DNA from: Jeotgalibacillus sp. R-1-5s-1 | GTDB taxonomy: Bacteria; Bacillota; Bacilli; Bacillales; Jeotgalibacillaceae | Length of the DNA stretch: 46,272 nucleotides | Reading direction: 5' to 3' | Assembly (NCBI RefSeq): GCF_004405105.1 | Contig: NZ_SORW01000052.1 | Location: 1-46,272, forward strand | Shown: positions 15,605-24,060 of the stretch, one piece after another | Numbering within the stretch: the first letter of the stretch is position 1 | Layout of the letters: each line of letters begins with the position of its first letter | Made by a program: the position numbers and the translations under genes | Notes under the pieces: model-generated | The model's database searches: none | What the model was told of the DNA's origin: nothing | The model's input: the letters and a program-made list of their open reading frames with translations, nothing else

Positions 15605-16462
15605 GTGTTTGAAACATTCTTATGGATTGCTCTTGAGTTGACTGTCTTATTTGTTATTCTTTCGTTTTTATTATCCATTTTGCAAAGCTGGATTCCGTAT
15701 GACAGGGTGGAGAATTATTTAAGAACCCGATCAAAATGGAAGGCGGGGGGATTGGCGCTCATCTTCGCATTTATTACACCATTCTGTTCCTGTTCGACGA
15801 TCCCGGTTGTCATCAACATGCTGAAAAACCGTGTTCCATTTGGTTTGACGATGGTATTTTTGTTTTCCTCTCCACTGCTTGATCCGACGATTCTTACTGT
15901 CATGGGCGTCATTCTTGGATGGAAGGTGACTATCCTGTATACAACAGTCACGGCAGTATTTTCTGTCATCCTTGGTTTTGCACTCGAGAAATTCGGCTTC
16001 GAAAAATATGTAAAACCTGTGATTCTTGAGGGGTTCAGTCCGAATGAAAAGGCGGGATGGAACTTCAAGGGTGCACTCGTGGAAACAGGAAAAATGATGA
16101 AATCAGTATTTCCATTTTTATTGATCGGTGCTGCCATTGGGGCAGGGATACAGGGTCTGGTTCCAGCTGAATGGATTGCAACTCATTTTGGACATGGAGC
16201 ATGGTGGCTGATTCCGGCTGCGGCGGTGCTCGGAATCCCGCTTTATATTCGTCTTTCCAGCATGATCCCAATCTCACAGGTTCTCCTGGTAAAGGGAATG
16301 GCACTTGGGCCCATTATGGCATTGTTGATCAGTTCTGCCGGTGCAAGTCTGCCGGAGGTTGTCATGCTGAAATCAATTTTCCGCATACAGCTGGTGGCTG
16401 TCTTTGTCTTATCTGTATTATCAATGGCTTCTTTTTCAGGGTTTATTTTCTTTCTGATTTGA
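15605..16462 (+). CDS. arsP: ArsP-like permease (DUF318/YraQ family)
   Basis: 285 residues with a GTG start at 15605, 9 nt after AAGGGGG; an ATG at 15599 is only 3 nt away and less likely. The open frame to 15422 is a shadow overlapping arsR. About eight membrane helices. The family signature TPFCSCSTIPVV gives C61 and C63 in a membrane segment. ArsP relatives export trivalent organoarsenicals such as methylarsenite, and the arsR gene and operators next door support an arsenical role. Other DUF318 permeases have unknown cargo, so the substrate is inferred. Confidence 0.87.
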   Translation: MFETFLWIALELTVLFVILSFLLSILQSWIPYDRVENYLRTRSKWKAGGLALIFAFITPFCSCSTIPVVINMLKNRVPFGLTMVFLFSSPLLDPTILTVMGVILGWKVTILYTTVTAVFSVILGFALEKFGFEKYVKPVILEGFSPNEKAGWNFKGALVETGKMMKSVFPFLLIGAAIGAGIQGLVPAEWIATHFGHGAWWLIPAAAVLGIPLYIRLSSMIPISQVLLVKGMALGPIMALLISSAGASLPEVVMLKSIFRIQLVAVFVLSVLSMASFSGFIFFLI

Positions 16463-16496
16463 ATAGGCGCACAGCTTGATAAGGAGGTGAACATAC

Positions 16497-16580
16497 ATGC
16501 TGAAAAAACTGCTTTCGTTATTTAAATCAGAGAAAAAACAAACGTGTTGCGAAGTGAAAATCGTTGAAGTGAAAAAGTAA
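16497..16580 (+). CDS. 27-residue Cys-Cys micro-protein
   Basis: An ideal ribosome binding site AAGGAGGTGA lies 6 nt before an ATG that opens a 27-codon frame ending in TAA. The product has a basic amphipathic start (MLKKLLSLFK) and a QTCCEVKIVEVKK tail with a vicinal Cys pair. It follows the permease by 34 bp and is evidently in the arsR operon. A Cys pair suits binding of As(III) or another soft metal, but I know of no proof for this family. The second micro-gene at 16718 has the same design with Ser in place of Cys. Confidence 0.72.
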   Translation: MLKKLLSLFKSEKKQTCCEVKIVEVKK

Positions 16581-16717
16581 AAATACAAATGCTTATCTCA
16601 TTTACAAAATCTCAAACTCCGTAACACATCCGTAAACGATTTTGAGGATTATTTTGCGGATTAGCCGGGTATAAATTGCTAATGAACGGGGTCATGATAG
16701 TGATGAGGTGAGACAAC

Positions 16718-16813
16718 ATGTTCAAAAAATGGTTGTTAAAAAAGAAAAAAGAACAGACTAAATCATCCAGCAAGTTGAAGGTGCTGGAGATGAGAGAAAT
16801 AAAGGTCAATTAA
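16718..16813 (+). CDS. 31-residue micro-protein, Ser-Ser relative of the Cys-Cys one
   Basis: GATGAGGTGAG precedes an ATG opening a 31-codon frame. The product starts MFKKWLLKKKK and ends SSSKLKVLEMREIKVN. SS followed by K-hydrophobic-K-V-L-E-M-R aligns with CC followed by E-V-K-I-V-E-V-K in the micro-protein at 16497. I read it as a diverged paralogue that lost the Cys pair. It ends at a strong bidirectional terminator. Probability of being translated is judged from the ribosome binding site only. Confidence 0.55.
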   Translation: MFKKWLLKKKKEQTKSSSKLKVLEMREIKVN

Positions 16814-16860
16814 TATAAAAAAGACGTCCGCAAATGATATGAGGACGTCTTTTTTATATT
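16812..16860. terminator. Bidirectional terminator between convergent arsenic clusters
   Basis: Perfect 18-bp stem (16812-16829 with 16843-16860) with core AAAAAAGACGTCC / GGACGTCTTTTTT, giving T-tracts on both strands. It closes the plus-strand arsR-arsP cluster and the minus-strand HesB-like gene, whose stop codon it overlaps. Confidence 0.92.
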
Positions 16861-17134
16861 AATGTGTATTGCTTGTGATCACGATTCCTCTGCCGTCCGG
16901 CGTATCCTGGACATCGAGTGTGATATTTTCGGCTACGAAAAGAATCTGGGGATCGATGGCGACTTTGATGCTGTTGATTTCCCAGACAATATCGTTTTCC
17001 TCAGGTGGATCAATCCCGAGGCCGAGGTCAGGGGTTCCATCTCCCTGTCCTGCAAAATAAATACGTACATTGTCGTTATCGTATCGGTCGAATAATTCGA
17101 GCAGCGCATGTTTGGCTGTATCGGTAATCACCAT
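16859..17134 (-). CDS. HesB/IscA-like protein without cysteine
   Basis: 91 residues; AAAAGGAGTG precedes the ATG. The sequence has the HesB-like biosynthesis fold (ITDTAKHALLELF, VRIYFAGQGDGTPDLGLGID, DGRGIVITS) seen in short Bacillus proteins of the YneR/YqkB type. Canonical IscA proteins hold iron or clusters with three conserved Cys; this one has no Cys at all. It therefore probably does not assemble Fe-S clusters in the usual way. It lies downstream of arsC on the same strand, but 109 bp away. Confidence 0.8.
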   Translation of the reverse strand: MVITDTAKHALLELFDRYDNDNVRIYFAGQGDGTPDLGLGIDPPEENDIVWEINSIKVAIDPQILFVAENITLDVQDTPDGRGIVITSNTH

Positions 17135-17243
17135 GTATATTCACTCCTTTTTTTATTCATTTTCATAAGGAGGCGGTTCACACCTTCTTCACCATCATAA
17201 TCCTGCACGAATGATCCGTAAAGGTCAAATGCTTTGCAGTTTT

Positions 17244-17663
17244 TTATTTACCTGTTTCGGCAAATGTCTTGATACGTTCACCGATTTCATCGCGTACGCG
17301 CTGGAAGAATGCCCATTTTTCCTCTTCAGTTCCTTCTGCTTTAGCAGGATCATCAAAACCCCAGTGTTCACGCTTTACATGAGGTGGTGTAACCGGGCAG
17401 TGGTCAGCCGCGTGGCCGCACAACGTAACAACTAAGTCTGCGTTATTCAGAATATCAGGATCAATTGTATCTGAAGTCTGATTTGAAATATCAATATCGG
17501 CTTCTTTCATCGCTTTTACAGCGTTAGGGTTTAATCCGTGTGCTTCAAGACCCGCACTTAAAACAGTCCATTCATCACTTAGATATTTTTTCCCCCAGCC
17601 TTCAGCCATCTGGCTTCTGCAGGAGTTTCCAGTACAAAGAAAATATAGTGTTTTTTTAGACAT
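17244..17663 (-). CDS. arsC: Arsenate reductase, thioredoxin-coupled
   Basis: 139 residues, the normal length for the low-molecular-weight phosphatase-like ArsC of Gram-positives. The P-loop CTGNSCR (C10, C15, R16) is followed by C82 and C89 (LCGHAADHC), the full redox relay. It reduces As(V) to As(III), with thioredoxin restoring the enzyme. It lies 27 bp after arsB in the arsR-arsB-arsC order, so its product is handed to the exporter. Confidence 0.97.
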   Translation of the reverse strand: MSKKTLYFLCTGNSCRSQMAEGWGKKYLSDEWTVLSAGLEAHGLNPNAVKAMKEADIDISNQTSDTIDPDILNNADLVVTLCGHAADHCPVTPPHVKREHWGFDDPAKAEGTEEEKWAFFQRVRDEIGERIKTFAETGK

Positions 17664-17690
17664 ATCAATCTCTCCCTATATAAAAGTTTT

Positions 17691-18986
17691 TTACAGAATA
17701 ATCATTAACCACAAATATAGACCGAACAACGTGATGAAAAGCGTTGGGATCGTCAGGATAATACCGACTTTAAAGTAGTATCCCCAACTGATCGTAAATC
17801 CTTTTTTGCTTAACACGTGCAGCCATAATAGAGTGGCAAGTGAACCGATCGGGGTAATCTTTGGTCCAAGGTCTGACCCGATCACGTTCGCATAAATAAG
17901 TGCTTCACGGATGGCTCCGGTTGTAGCAGTTTCCTGAATGGCCAGTGCATCAATCATAACGGTTGGCATGTTATTCATGATGGATGACAGGAAAGCGGCG
18001 ATAAAGCCCATTCCCATTGTGGCTGCCAGCAGTCCGTGATCCGCAGTTGCATCCAGCACATCAGCAAGCAGGGTAGTCAGGCCGGCATTTCGAAGACCAT
18101 ACACAACGACATACATCCCGATAGAGAAAAATACGATTGCCCATGGTGCATCCTTTACAACGGTTTTTGTATGAACGGCCGGACTTTTCCGGGCAATCAG
18201 TAAGAAAATAATGGCGATAATACCCGCAATAATTGAAACAGGAACTTCCGTAAACTCGCTGGCAAAATAGCCGACCAGAAGAACCGCAAGTACAACCCAT
18301 GAAAGACGGAACATTTTAGGGTCCTTCAATGCTTCATGCGGCTGTCTCAGTTGGCTCAAGTCATAGTTTTCCGGAATGCTTTTACGGAAAAACAGCCAAA
18401 GCACGAGTAAACTCGCACCGATACTGAAGAAGTTCGGAATAATCATGCGGCTTGCATATTCAGCAAAACCAATGCCAAACACGTCTGCTGATACGATATT
18501 CACCAGGTTACTGACGATCAGTGGCAGAGAAGCCGTATCTGCAATAAAGCCGCTGGCCATAATAAAAGGAAGGATCATAGCCTCTTTAAAATTCAGATTT
18601 CGGACCATGGCAAGGACGATTGGTGTTAAAATTAATGCCGCTCCGTCATTCGCGAAAAACGCAGCAACAACAGCTCCCAGCAGCGTAACGTAGACAAACA
18701 TCTTAATCCCGCTGCCTTTGGCGAAACGGGCCATATGCAGAGCGGACCACTCGAAAAATCCAATCTCATCTAAAATTAGTGAGATGATAATGAGTGCAAC
18801 AAATGTTAAGGTGGCATTCCATACGATGGATGTTACATCTACAACATCCTGCATGGAAACGACCCCAACAAGCAAGGCAATAATGGCTCCGCCACAGGCA
18901 GACCATCCGATGCCGAGTCCCTTAGGCTGCCAGATGACCAGTGTCAGGGTGATCAAAAATATAAGAATTGCCAAAAAAATATCCAT
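17691..18986 (-). CDS. arsB: Arsenite efflux permease ArsB
   Basis: 431 residues with about 12 membrane helices and typical ArsB stretches such as [18 protein letters not shown] and [20 protein letters not shown] stands 10 nt before the ATG. It exports arsenite or antimonite driven by the membrane potential; no arsA ATPase is encoded here, so it acts alone. It is the middle gene of arsR-arsB-arsC. Confidence 0.96.
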   Translation of the reverse strand: MDIFLAILIFLITLTLVIWQPKGLGIGWSACGGAIIALLVGVVSMQDVVDVTSIVWNATLTFVALIIISLILDEIGFFEWSALHMARFAKGSGIKMFVYVTLLGAVVAAFFANDGAALILTPIVLAMVRNLNFKEAMILPFIMASGFIADTASLPLIVSNLVNIVSADVFGIGFAEYASRMIIPNFFSIGASLLVLWLFFRKSIPENYDLSQLRQPHEALKDPKMFRLSWVVLAVLLVGYFASEFTEVPVSIIAGIIAIIFLLIARKSPAVHTKTVVKDAPWAIVFFSIGMYVVVYGLRNAGLTTLLADVLDATADHGLLAATMGMGFIAAFLSSIMNNMPTVMIDALAIQETATTGAIREALIYANVIGSDLGPKITPIGSLATLLWLHVLSKKGFTISWGYYFKVGIILTIPTLFITLFGLYLWLMIIL

Positions 18987-19007
18987 GACTGATTGTTCTC
19001 CTTTGAT

Positions 19008-19355
19008 TTAGTTACAGGAAACGCGTTTCCCTTTCTGTATCAGCTCTTCTAAATGATGATCCTGATCAGGAAGCTGCTTTAAAATGCTTTGAATCATTGA
19101 ATATCCGTCAAACTTTTCGTTCAGTGAGTAAACGATCCATTGCCCGCGACGTTGCTCTTTAATCATGCCGATATCCTTCATTTTTCGGACATGTTGACTG
19201 ACGGATGGCTGACTCATCTGAAAAATTTCAACAAATTCACACACACAGCAGTCATGATCTGCAAGAATACGAAGCATGGTAAGACGCGTCTTGTCACCCA
19301 TCAGTTTTAAAACAGCGGAAGCTTTTTCAATTGATACCGCATCCTGTGCAAGCAT
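19008..19355 (-). CDS. arsR: ArsR-family repressor of the arsBC operon
   Basis: 115 residues from the ATG at 19355 (GAGG 8 nt upstream); ATG at 19361 and GTG at 19364 are also possible. Winged helix-turn-helix with MGDKTRLTMLRIL and MSQPSVSQHVRKMKD. The sensor motif HDCCVCEF supplies C36, C37 and C39, close to the classical ELCVCDL arrangement. It differs clearly from the arsR at 15211 in both the sensor Cys set and the operator. It lies 22 bp before arsB and should control that operon and itself. Confidence 0.94.
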   Translation of the reverse strand: MLAQDAVSIEKASAVLKLMGDKTRLTMLRILADHDCCVCEFVEIFQMSQPSVSQHVRKMKDIGMIKEQRRGQWIVYSLNEKFDGYSMIQSILKQLPDQDHHLEELIQKGKRVSCN

Positions 19356-19395
19356 ACTCATCACCTCAATCCTTTATTCATTGTTTCCGATGATT

Positions 19396-19424
19396 AGTAT
19401 ATAGGCATATGCTTATATACGCAA
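19396..19424 (-). promoter_or_regulatory. Promoter and palindromic operator of arsR-arsB-arsC
   Basis: On the minus strand TTGCGT (19419-19424) and TATACT (19396-19401) are 17 bp apart. A 24-bp near-perfect palindrome (19397-19420) centred on GCATATGC with TATATA-type arms fills the spacer, the usual ArsR/SmtB operator layout. It shares no half-site with the ATCAA-N6-TTGAT operators of the other arsR. Confidence 0.85.
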
Positions 19425-19573
19425 CCGTAAAAACTGATCTTTTACAATAAATTAATGATCGCAAGTTTGTAAGGATCAATGATGATTGTGTCATCCGGGC
19501 GGACAATCCGTTTCTTTTTTTAATTGAATGTGCGATAGTAATACCAATGATAGACAGGAAAGGGAGATGACAG

Positions 19574-19678
19574 ATGGAAGGTTTTCCGCTTTTTAGTACG
19601 TCCCTTGTCGTAAGTGTAATTGCGATTGCCTTGATTGTGACAGGCATCATGTATATAACAACAAAAGCAAAGAAGTAA
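19574..19678 (+). CDS. 34-residue single-helix membrane peptide
   Basis: GGGAGATGA precedes the ATG; the frame is M-E-G-F-P-L-F then a hydrophobic helix (about 8-28, VVSVIAIALIVTGIMYI) and a basic TTKAKK end. It ends 15 bp before proI and is probably cotranscribed with it. Family and role not recognised; its length and design fit a small membrane peptide. Confidence 0.6.
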   Translation: MEGFPLFSTSLVVSVIAIALIVTGIMYITTKAKK

Positions 19679-19693
19679 CAGGAGGAACACAAA

Positions 19694-20506
19694 GTGAATC
19701 AGACAATTGGTTTTATCGGGTGCGGAAAAATGGCTCAGGCAATGATTGGTGGAATGATCAGATCCAAGACTGTATCCGCAACGGACATTCTTGCGAGCGC
19801 CCGCACGATCGACACGCGAACGAGAGTGTCAGATTTATTTGGCATAGGGGTAACGGCTTCTAATACAGAGGTTGCAGAAAGAGCGGACTTGCTGTTTTTA
19901 GGGATTGCACCTAACCTTCATAAAGCCGTTTTGACAGAAGTGAAGGAAAGCCTGAAGGATGATGCGATGATTATTACCATTGCAGCAGGATTAACAACGG
20001 AGGATATTGTTTCATTCGCAGGCCGCCCGCTAAAAGTAATCCGTACGATGCCAAACACGCCGTCTCTTGCAGGTGAAGGGATGACGGCGATCAGTGTGAA
20101 CAGTCTGGTGGAAGAAAGTGATCTGAAGCAGGTACAGGATTTGTTTCATTCTTTTGGTAAAACAGAAGTGATTTCAGAAGAGCTGATGGATTCGATTCCT
20201 GCAATCAGCGGTTCATCTCCGGCCTATGTATATATGATGATTGAAGCAATGGCAGATGGAGGAGTACGTCAGGGGTTGAAGCGCGATCAGGCTTACCGAT
20301 TGGCGGCACAGGCCGTACTTGGTGCTGCTAAAATGGTTCTGGAAACAGGGAAACATCCGGGCGAGCTGAAAGATCAGGTAACATCCCCAGGTGGAGCAAC
20401 GGTTGCGGCTGTTGAAGCACTTGAAAGAGGCCGATTCAGAGGAGCTGTACTTGAAGCGATGGAAAGCTGTACGGCGAGAGTGATTGAGCTGGGAGAAAAT
20501 AAGTGA
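19694..20506 (+). CDS. proI: Pyrroline-5-carboxylate reductase
   Basis: 270 residues, GTG start with AGGAGG upstream. N-terminal Rossmann nucleotide-binding motif GFIGCGKMAQAM, then the family signature SGSSPAYVYMMIEAMADGGV and the helical C-terminal domain ending with the TSPGGATVAAVEALE motif. Catalyses the last step of proline synthesis from pyrroline-5-carboxylate with NAD(P)H. Bacillus has several paralogues (ProG, ProH, ProI), so the exact symbol is tentative. Confidence 0.94.
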   Translation: MNQTIGFIGCGKMAQAMIGGMIRSKTVSATDILASARTIDTRTRVSDLFGIGVTASNTEVAERADLLFLGIAPNLHKAVLTEVKESLKDDAMIITIAAGLTTEDIVSFAGRPLKVIRTMPNTPSLAGEGMTAISVNSLVEESDLKQVQDLFHSFGKTEVISEELMDSIPAISGSSPAYVYMMIEAMADGGVRQGLKRDQAYRLAAQAVLGAAKMVLETGKHPGELKDQVTSPGGATVAAVEALERGRFRGAVLEAMESCTARVIELGENK

Positions 20507-20517
20507 GGTTTTTTATC

Positions 20518-20547
20518 AGGTATGCTAATAGGCATGCCTTTTTTTCT
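20518..20547 (+). terminator. Rho-independent terminator of proI
   Basis: AGGTATGC / GCATGCCT stem (one mismatch) followed by TTTTTTTC, about 12 bases after the stop codon. Confidence 0.88.
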
Positions 20548-20681
20548 TTGGTTTATACTCTATTTGGGCAGAAAGTGACCGATAATATAAGTATAAATCA
20601 AATAATTGAGAATGTACTGATAACTTTATGCTAAAATACATGAATAAAGAACTGCATTAGTGGTGTCCGGGAGTGAATGAG

Positions 20682-22247
20682 ATGGTCGAATCAGAGTACA
20701 GGCTCGCTTTAATATTATCACTGTTTTTCGTTATTGCTCTATTTCTGCTGTCTTATCAGCATTTTAAGGTAAGAGGTGGGCGTGCTTTTGGTATTATGAC
20801 AATTCTGATTTCCATCTTATCAGTTACTTCAATTGCTGAACTATTGGCAAGCGACCTAACTCATAAGCTCTTCTGGAGAAATATACAGCAAATTCCACTT
20901 TACTTTGTTCCGATTACACTATTTTATATTATGTCGGCATTTCTGAAGCGGGACGCTAAAAAAACAATCAGGCTCGTAACGTTATTTTCTATGATTGCTT
21001 TGGTTTACGTTCTGCTGATTTTAACGGATCCTGTCCACCAGTTGATGAGACACGATGTGTACCTGGTTGAAACTGGAGAACTGATGAGGGTGGGAGTAGA
21101 TGCCACTGAGCTGAACAGATTATTCTCATCCGGTTTGACGCTCCTGACCTTCTATTTAGCTTTAACGATGCTTTTCAAATCACTTCAGGCAAGAAGATCG
21201 ACAAAGGTCCAGCACTGGCTGATATTTACCGCAATCGTTCTGCCTTTGATTCATGGGATTGGCACCATATTTCTGGATGCTTTTGATAATACCCCATATG
21301 CAGTCTCTTTTTCAGGTGGTGCCCTTGCTTTATTTTATGGGCTTTTCCGATACAGGCTGATGGAAATATGGCCGGCTGCCAGTCATCTGCTTTATGAGCA
21401 CTTGAATGATGGCATATTAGTAACGGACGGAAATGGTGAAATTATTCAAGTGAATCAGCGGATGAAAAGATATCTTACTCCTTTTGTATCAGATATGAAG
21501 CAGGCTTCTTCAGGTGATGACATTTTAAAATACTTCAGCCGAGATGTTACGCTGAACCGGATGATGGAGGCTGGAGAACGGGCTTCGGAACAAATTGAGT
21601 CAGATGATCACCACCATCTGACAGTGGAAAAGCTTCCGATCATTGAGCGGAATGAAAAGCTCGGATACCTTTGGATTGTCAAAGATATTACGGATCAGTT
21701 TTTGAAGGAAGAGTTTTTATGGAAAAAAGCAACGGAGGATTCACTGACCGGTCTTTATAACCGTCAGTTCTTTTTTGAGCAGGTGGAAGAAAAAATCGCA
21801 TCAGCTGAATCAGAACAATATTGCCTTCTGCTGCTGGATATTGATTTTTTCAAAAAGGTAAATGATCAATATGGTCATTTTACGGGTGATCGTGTTCTTG
21901 AGGGTTTTGCAAAATTGATGAAGGCGTCATCTGAGACAGCCGGTTTTGTAGGACGGATCGGGGGAGAGGAGTTTGCTGTTTTTATTCCGGATGCTACTGA
22001 TTCAGCGGCGGGCCGGATTGGGGATCATATTATGAAAGAAATGCGGGAGAATCCGTTTGAGGATGAAAAGGGCCGGATTTTTTATTGTACGGTAAGTATT
22101 GGCGGAGTGGTCACGAATTCGATTTCTAATATTGATCAGTTGTACCAGCTGTGTGACCGGAATTTGTATGAGTCGAAGCATAATGGGCGTGACCGGATGA
22201 CGCTGGAATTTAAGGAAGCGAAGAAGGTAGTGGATAAGAAAGCATAA
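20682..22247 (+). CDS. Membrane PAS-GGDEF diguanylate cyclase
   Basis: 521 residues from the ATG at 20682 (GGGAG 8 nt upstream). The N-terminal half has about seven membrane helices of the type found before histidine kinases (7TM region, about 5-225). A PAS-like region (about 235-340) and a GGDEF domain (about 355-515) follow. The signature GGEEF (427-431) is canonical, with DSLTGLYNRQFF opening the domain, so c-di-GMP synthesis is likely. No RxxD inhibitory site is seen. It is monocistronic. It may oppose the EAL protein encoded at the left end of the window. Confidence 0.92.
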   Translation: MVESEYRLALILSLFFVIALFLLSYQHFKVRGGRAFGIMTILISILSVTSIAELLASDLTHKLFWRNIQQIPLYFVPITLFYIMSAFLKRDAKKTIRLVTLFSMIALVYVLLILTDPVHQLMRHDVYLVETGELMRVGVDATELNRLFSSGLTLLTFYLALTMLFKSLQARRSTKVQHWLIFTAIVLPLIHGIGTIFLDAFDNTPYAVSFSGGALALFYGLFRYRLMEIWPAASHLLYEHLNDGILVTDGNGEIIQVNQRMKRYLTPFVSDMKQASSGDDILKYFSRDVTLNRMMEAGERASEQIESDDHHHLTVEKLPIIERNEKLGYLWIVKDITDQFLKEEFLWKKATEDSLTGLYNRQFFFEQVEEKIASAESEQYCLLLLDIDFFKKVNDQYGHFTGDRVLEGFAKLMKASSETAGFVGRIGGEEFAVFIPDATDSAAGRIGDHIMKEMRENPFEDEKGRIFYCTVSIGGVVTNSISNIDQLYQLCDRNLYESKHNGRDRMTLEFKEAKKVVDKKA

Positions 22248-22310
22248 CATTTAGAAAACCGGGGCGGAACCATCCTCCGCTTGAGGTCGCGGGAAATGTT
22301 CAAACACATA

Positions 22311-22352
22311 AAAACATGCCTGGATTCGATATGAATCCAGGCATGTTTTTTT
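22311..22352. terminator. Bidirectional terminator
   Basis: Perfect 17-bp stem, AAAACATGCCTGGATTC with its complement, around GATAT. It serves the diguanylate cyclase (plus) and the ABC-F gene (minus). Confidence 0.92.
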
Positions 22353-23907
22353 ATGCGTTTACTTTTTCGCTCCACTCTTCCACGTTCCATGTGGTGGTTG
22401 CCCAGTCTTCGTAGAAGTCGGGCTCGTGGCAGACGAGGACGATGGTTCCTTTATAGGCTTTCATCGCTTTTTTTAATTCTTCTTTTGCTGTGATGTCGAG
22501 GTGGTTGGTAGGCTCGTCAAATAGCAGCCAGTTGCTTTCGTGCATCATCAGCTTGCACAGGCGGACTTTCGCCTGCTCACCACCGCTCAGCTGGTTCATC
22601 GGGCGGGAGATGTGTTCGTTTTTCAGTCCGCAGCGTGCGAGTGCAGCGCGTACCTGATGCTGATCCATACCCGGGAATTCGGTCCAGACGTCTTCGATCG
22701 GCGTAATGTTTTTTGCTTTCATTTCCTGTTCAAAATAAGAAGGGAAAAGGAAGTCACCATGGACAACTTTCCCGCCAAGCGGCTCAAGTTTACCCATGAT
22801 CGTTTTCAGCAGTGTTGATTTTCCGACACCGTTACATCCGACTACCGCAATTTTCTCTCCGCGCTCAATCGTGACATTCAGCTTTGGCAGAAGAGGCTGG
22901 TCGTAGCCGATCTCCAGATTTTCAGCCTCGATTACATAGCGGCTGCTTCCGCGGGATTCTTTAAATTCAAACGTTGGCTTTACGGCTGTTTCAGGGCGAT
23001 CAATCCGTTCGATGCGATCAAGCTGCTTCTGACGGCTTTTCGCACGTCCTGTTGTGGAATAGCGTGCTTTATTTTTCGCAATAAACTCTTCCTGTTTCTT
23101 AATAAAATCCTGCTGTTTTTCATAAGCCTGCAGGTGCTGATTTTTATGCAGTTCCGCAAGTTCTACAAATTTTTCATAAGTGGCAGTGTAGCGGTTCATT
23201 TTAGCAAATTCCAGATGCAGAATGATGTCCGTTACATCGTTCATGAAGTTTGTATCGTGCGAAATTAAAATAAACGCGTGTGGATAGTCCTTCAGATACA
23301 TCGATAACCAGCGGATATGCTCAACATCAAGGTAGTTTGTCGGCTCATCGAGTAAGAGCACCTTCGGCTTTTCAAGTAAAAGCTTAGCCAGAAGCACCTT
23401 CGTACGCTGTCCGCCGCTTAGTGCTGATACGTCGCGGTCAAGTCCGATGGCATCGAGACCAAGTCCGCGCGCAACCTCTTCGATTTTAATATCCAGCGTA
23501 TAAAAATCTCCTGCATCCAGTGCGTCCTGGATTTCCGCCATATCCTCAAGCAGCGTCTCGAGCTCTTCCGGTGTGGCATCAGCCATTTTACCTGTAATTT
23601 CATTCAGTTCTTCCTCTTTTTTAAATAAAGGAAGATAGGCATCGCGGAGTGTATCCCTCATCGTACGTCCGGATTCAAGCTTCGTGTGCTGATCCAGATA
23701 ACCGTAATGTGTACCCGGAAGCCATTCCACTTTACCTTCATCATGAATCAGCTCTCCAGTTAAAATATTCATCAGCGTTGATTTTCCAACGCCGTTTGCA
23801 CCGACCAGTCCAATATGTTCACCAGCTAAAAGCCGAAACGACACGTCTTTAAAAAGCGTACGGTCACCAAATGAATGACCAAGCTTACTTACTGTTAATA
23901 AACTCAT
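22351..23907 (-). CDS. yfmM: ABC-F family ATPase, YfmM-like
   Basis: 518 residues, two ABC ATPase domains and no membrane segment. First Walker A GANGVGKST (about 35-43) with LSGGQRTKVLLAKLL signature and LLLDEPTNYLD; second Walker A GCNGVGKST with QLSGGEQAKVRLCKLM and LLFDEPTNHLD. The charged linker between them (about 240-320, rich in Lys, Glu and Gln) is the ABC-F hallmark that reaches into the ribosome. The length equals, from memory, Bacillus YfmM. ABC-F proteins act on translating ribosomes; whether this one gives antibiotic protection is not evident. Confidence 0.93.
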   Translation of the reverse strand: MSLLTVSKLGHSFGDRTLFKDVSFRLLAGEHIGLVGANGVGKSTLMNILTGELIHDEGKVEWLPGTHYGYLDQHTKLESGRTMRDTLRDAYLPLFKKEEELNEITGKMADATPEELETLLEDMAEIQDALDAGDFYTLDIKIEEVARGLGLDAIGLDRDVSALSGGQRTKVLLAKLLLEKPKVLLLDEPTNYLDVEHIRWLSMYLKDYPHAFILISHDTNFMNDVTDIILHLEFAKMNRYTATYEKFVELAELHKNQHLQAYEKQQDFIKKQEEFIAKNKARYSTTGRAKSRQKQLDRIERIDRPETAVKPTFEFKESRGSSRYVIEAENLEIGYDQPLLPKLNVTIERGEKIAVVGCNGVGKSTLLKTIMGKLEPLGGKVVHGDFLFPSYFEQEMKAKNITPIEDVWTEFPGMDQHQVRAALARCGLKNEHISRPMNQLSGGEQAKVRLCKLMMHESNWLLFDEPTNHLDITAKEELKKAMKAYKGTIVLVCHEPDFYEDWATTTWNVEEWSEKVNA

Positions 23908-23997
23908 GTAGTGTTCAATCCTCCGAAAGTTAATCTCACTCCATCATAAAGGATGGGAGCGATTCTAGCTAGGAGAAAAAATATTCGGAGACAGAAA

Positions 23998-24028
23998 AGT
24001 TGTGTATGCAACTACTTGTCTTTATAAT
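23998..24028 (+). promoter_or_regulatory. Promoter and MarR operator of the efflux operon
   Basis: TTGTGT (24000-24005) and TATAAT (24023-24028) are 17 bp apart. The inverted repeat AGTTG-TGTATG-CAACT (23998-24013) covers the -35 box, a suitable place for repression by the MarR protein encoded 33 bp downstream. Confidence 0.78.
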
Positions 24029-24060
24029 GAAAAGCAGTGCTAAAATGAAAAGAGTGTGTA

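Noticed and set aside
17140-17243. Possible gene remnant between arsC and the HesB-like gene (minus-strand frame reading AFDLYGSFVQDYDGEEG)
   Set aside because: The text looks protein-like but has no start codon or ribosome binding site in that frame and is only about 35 codons; too weak to call a pseudogene.
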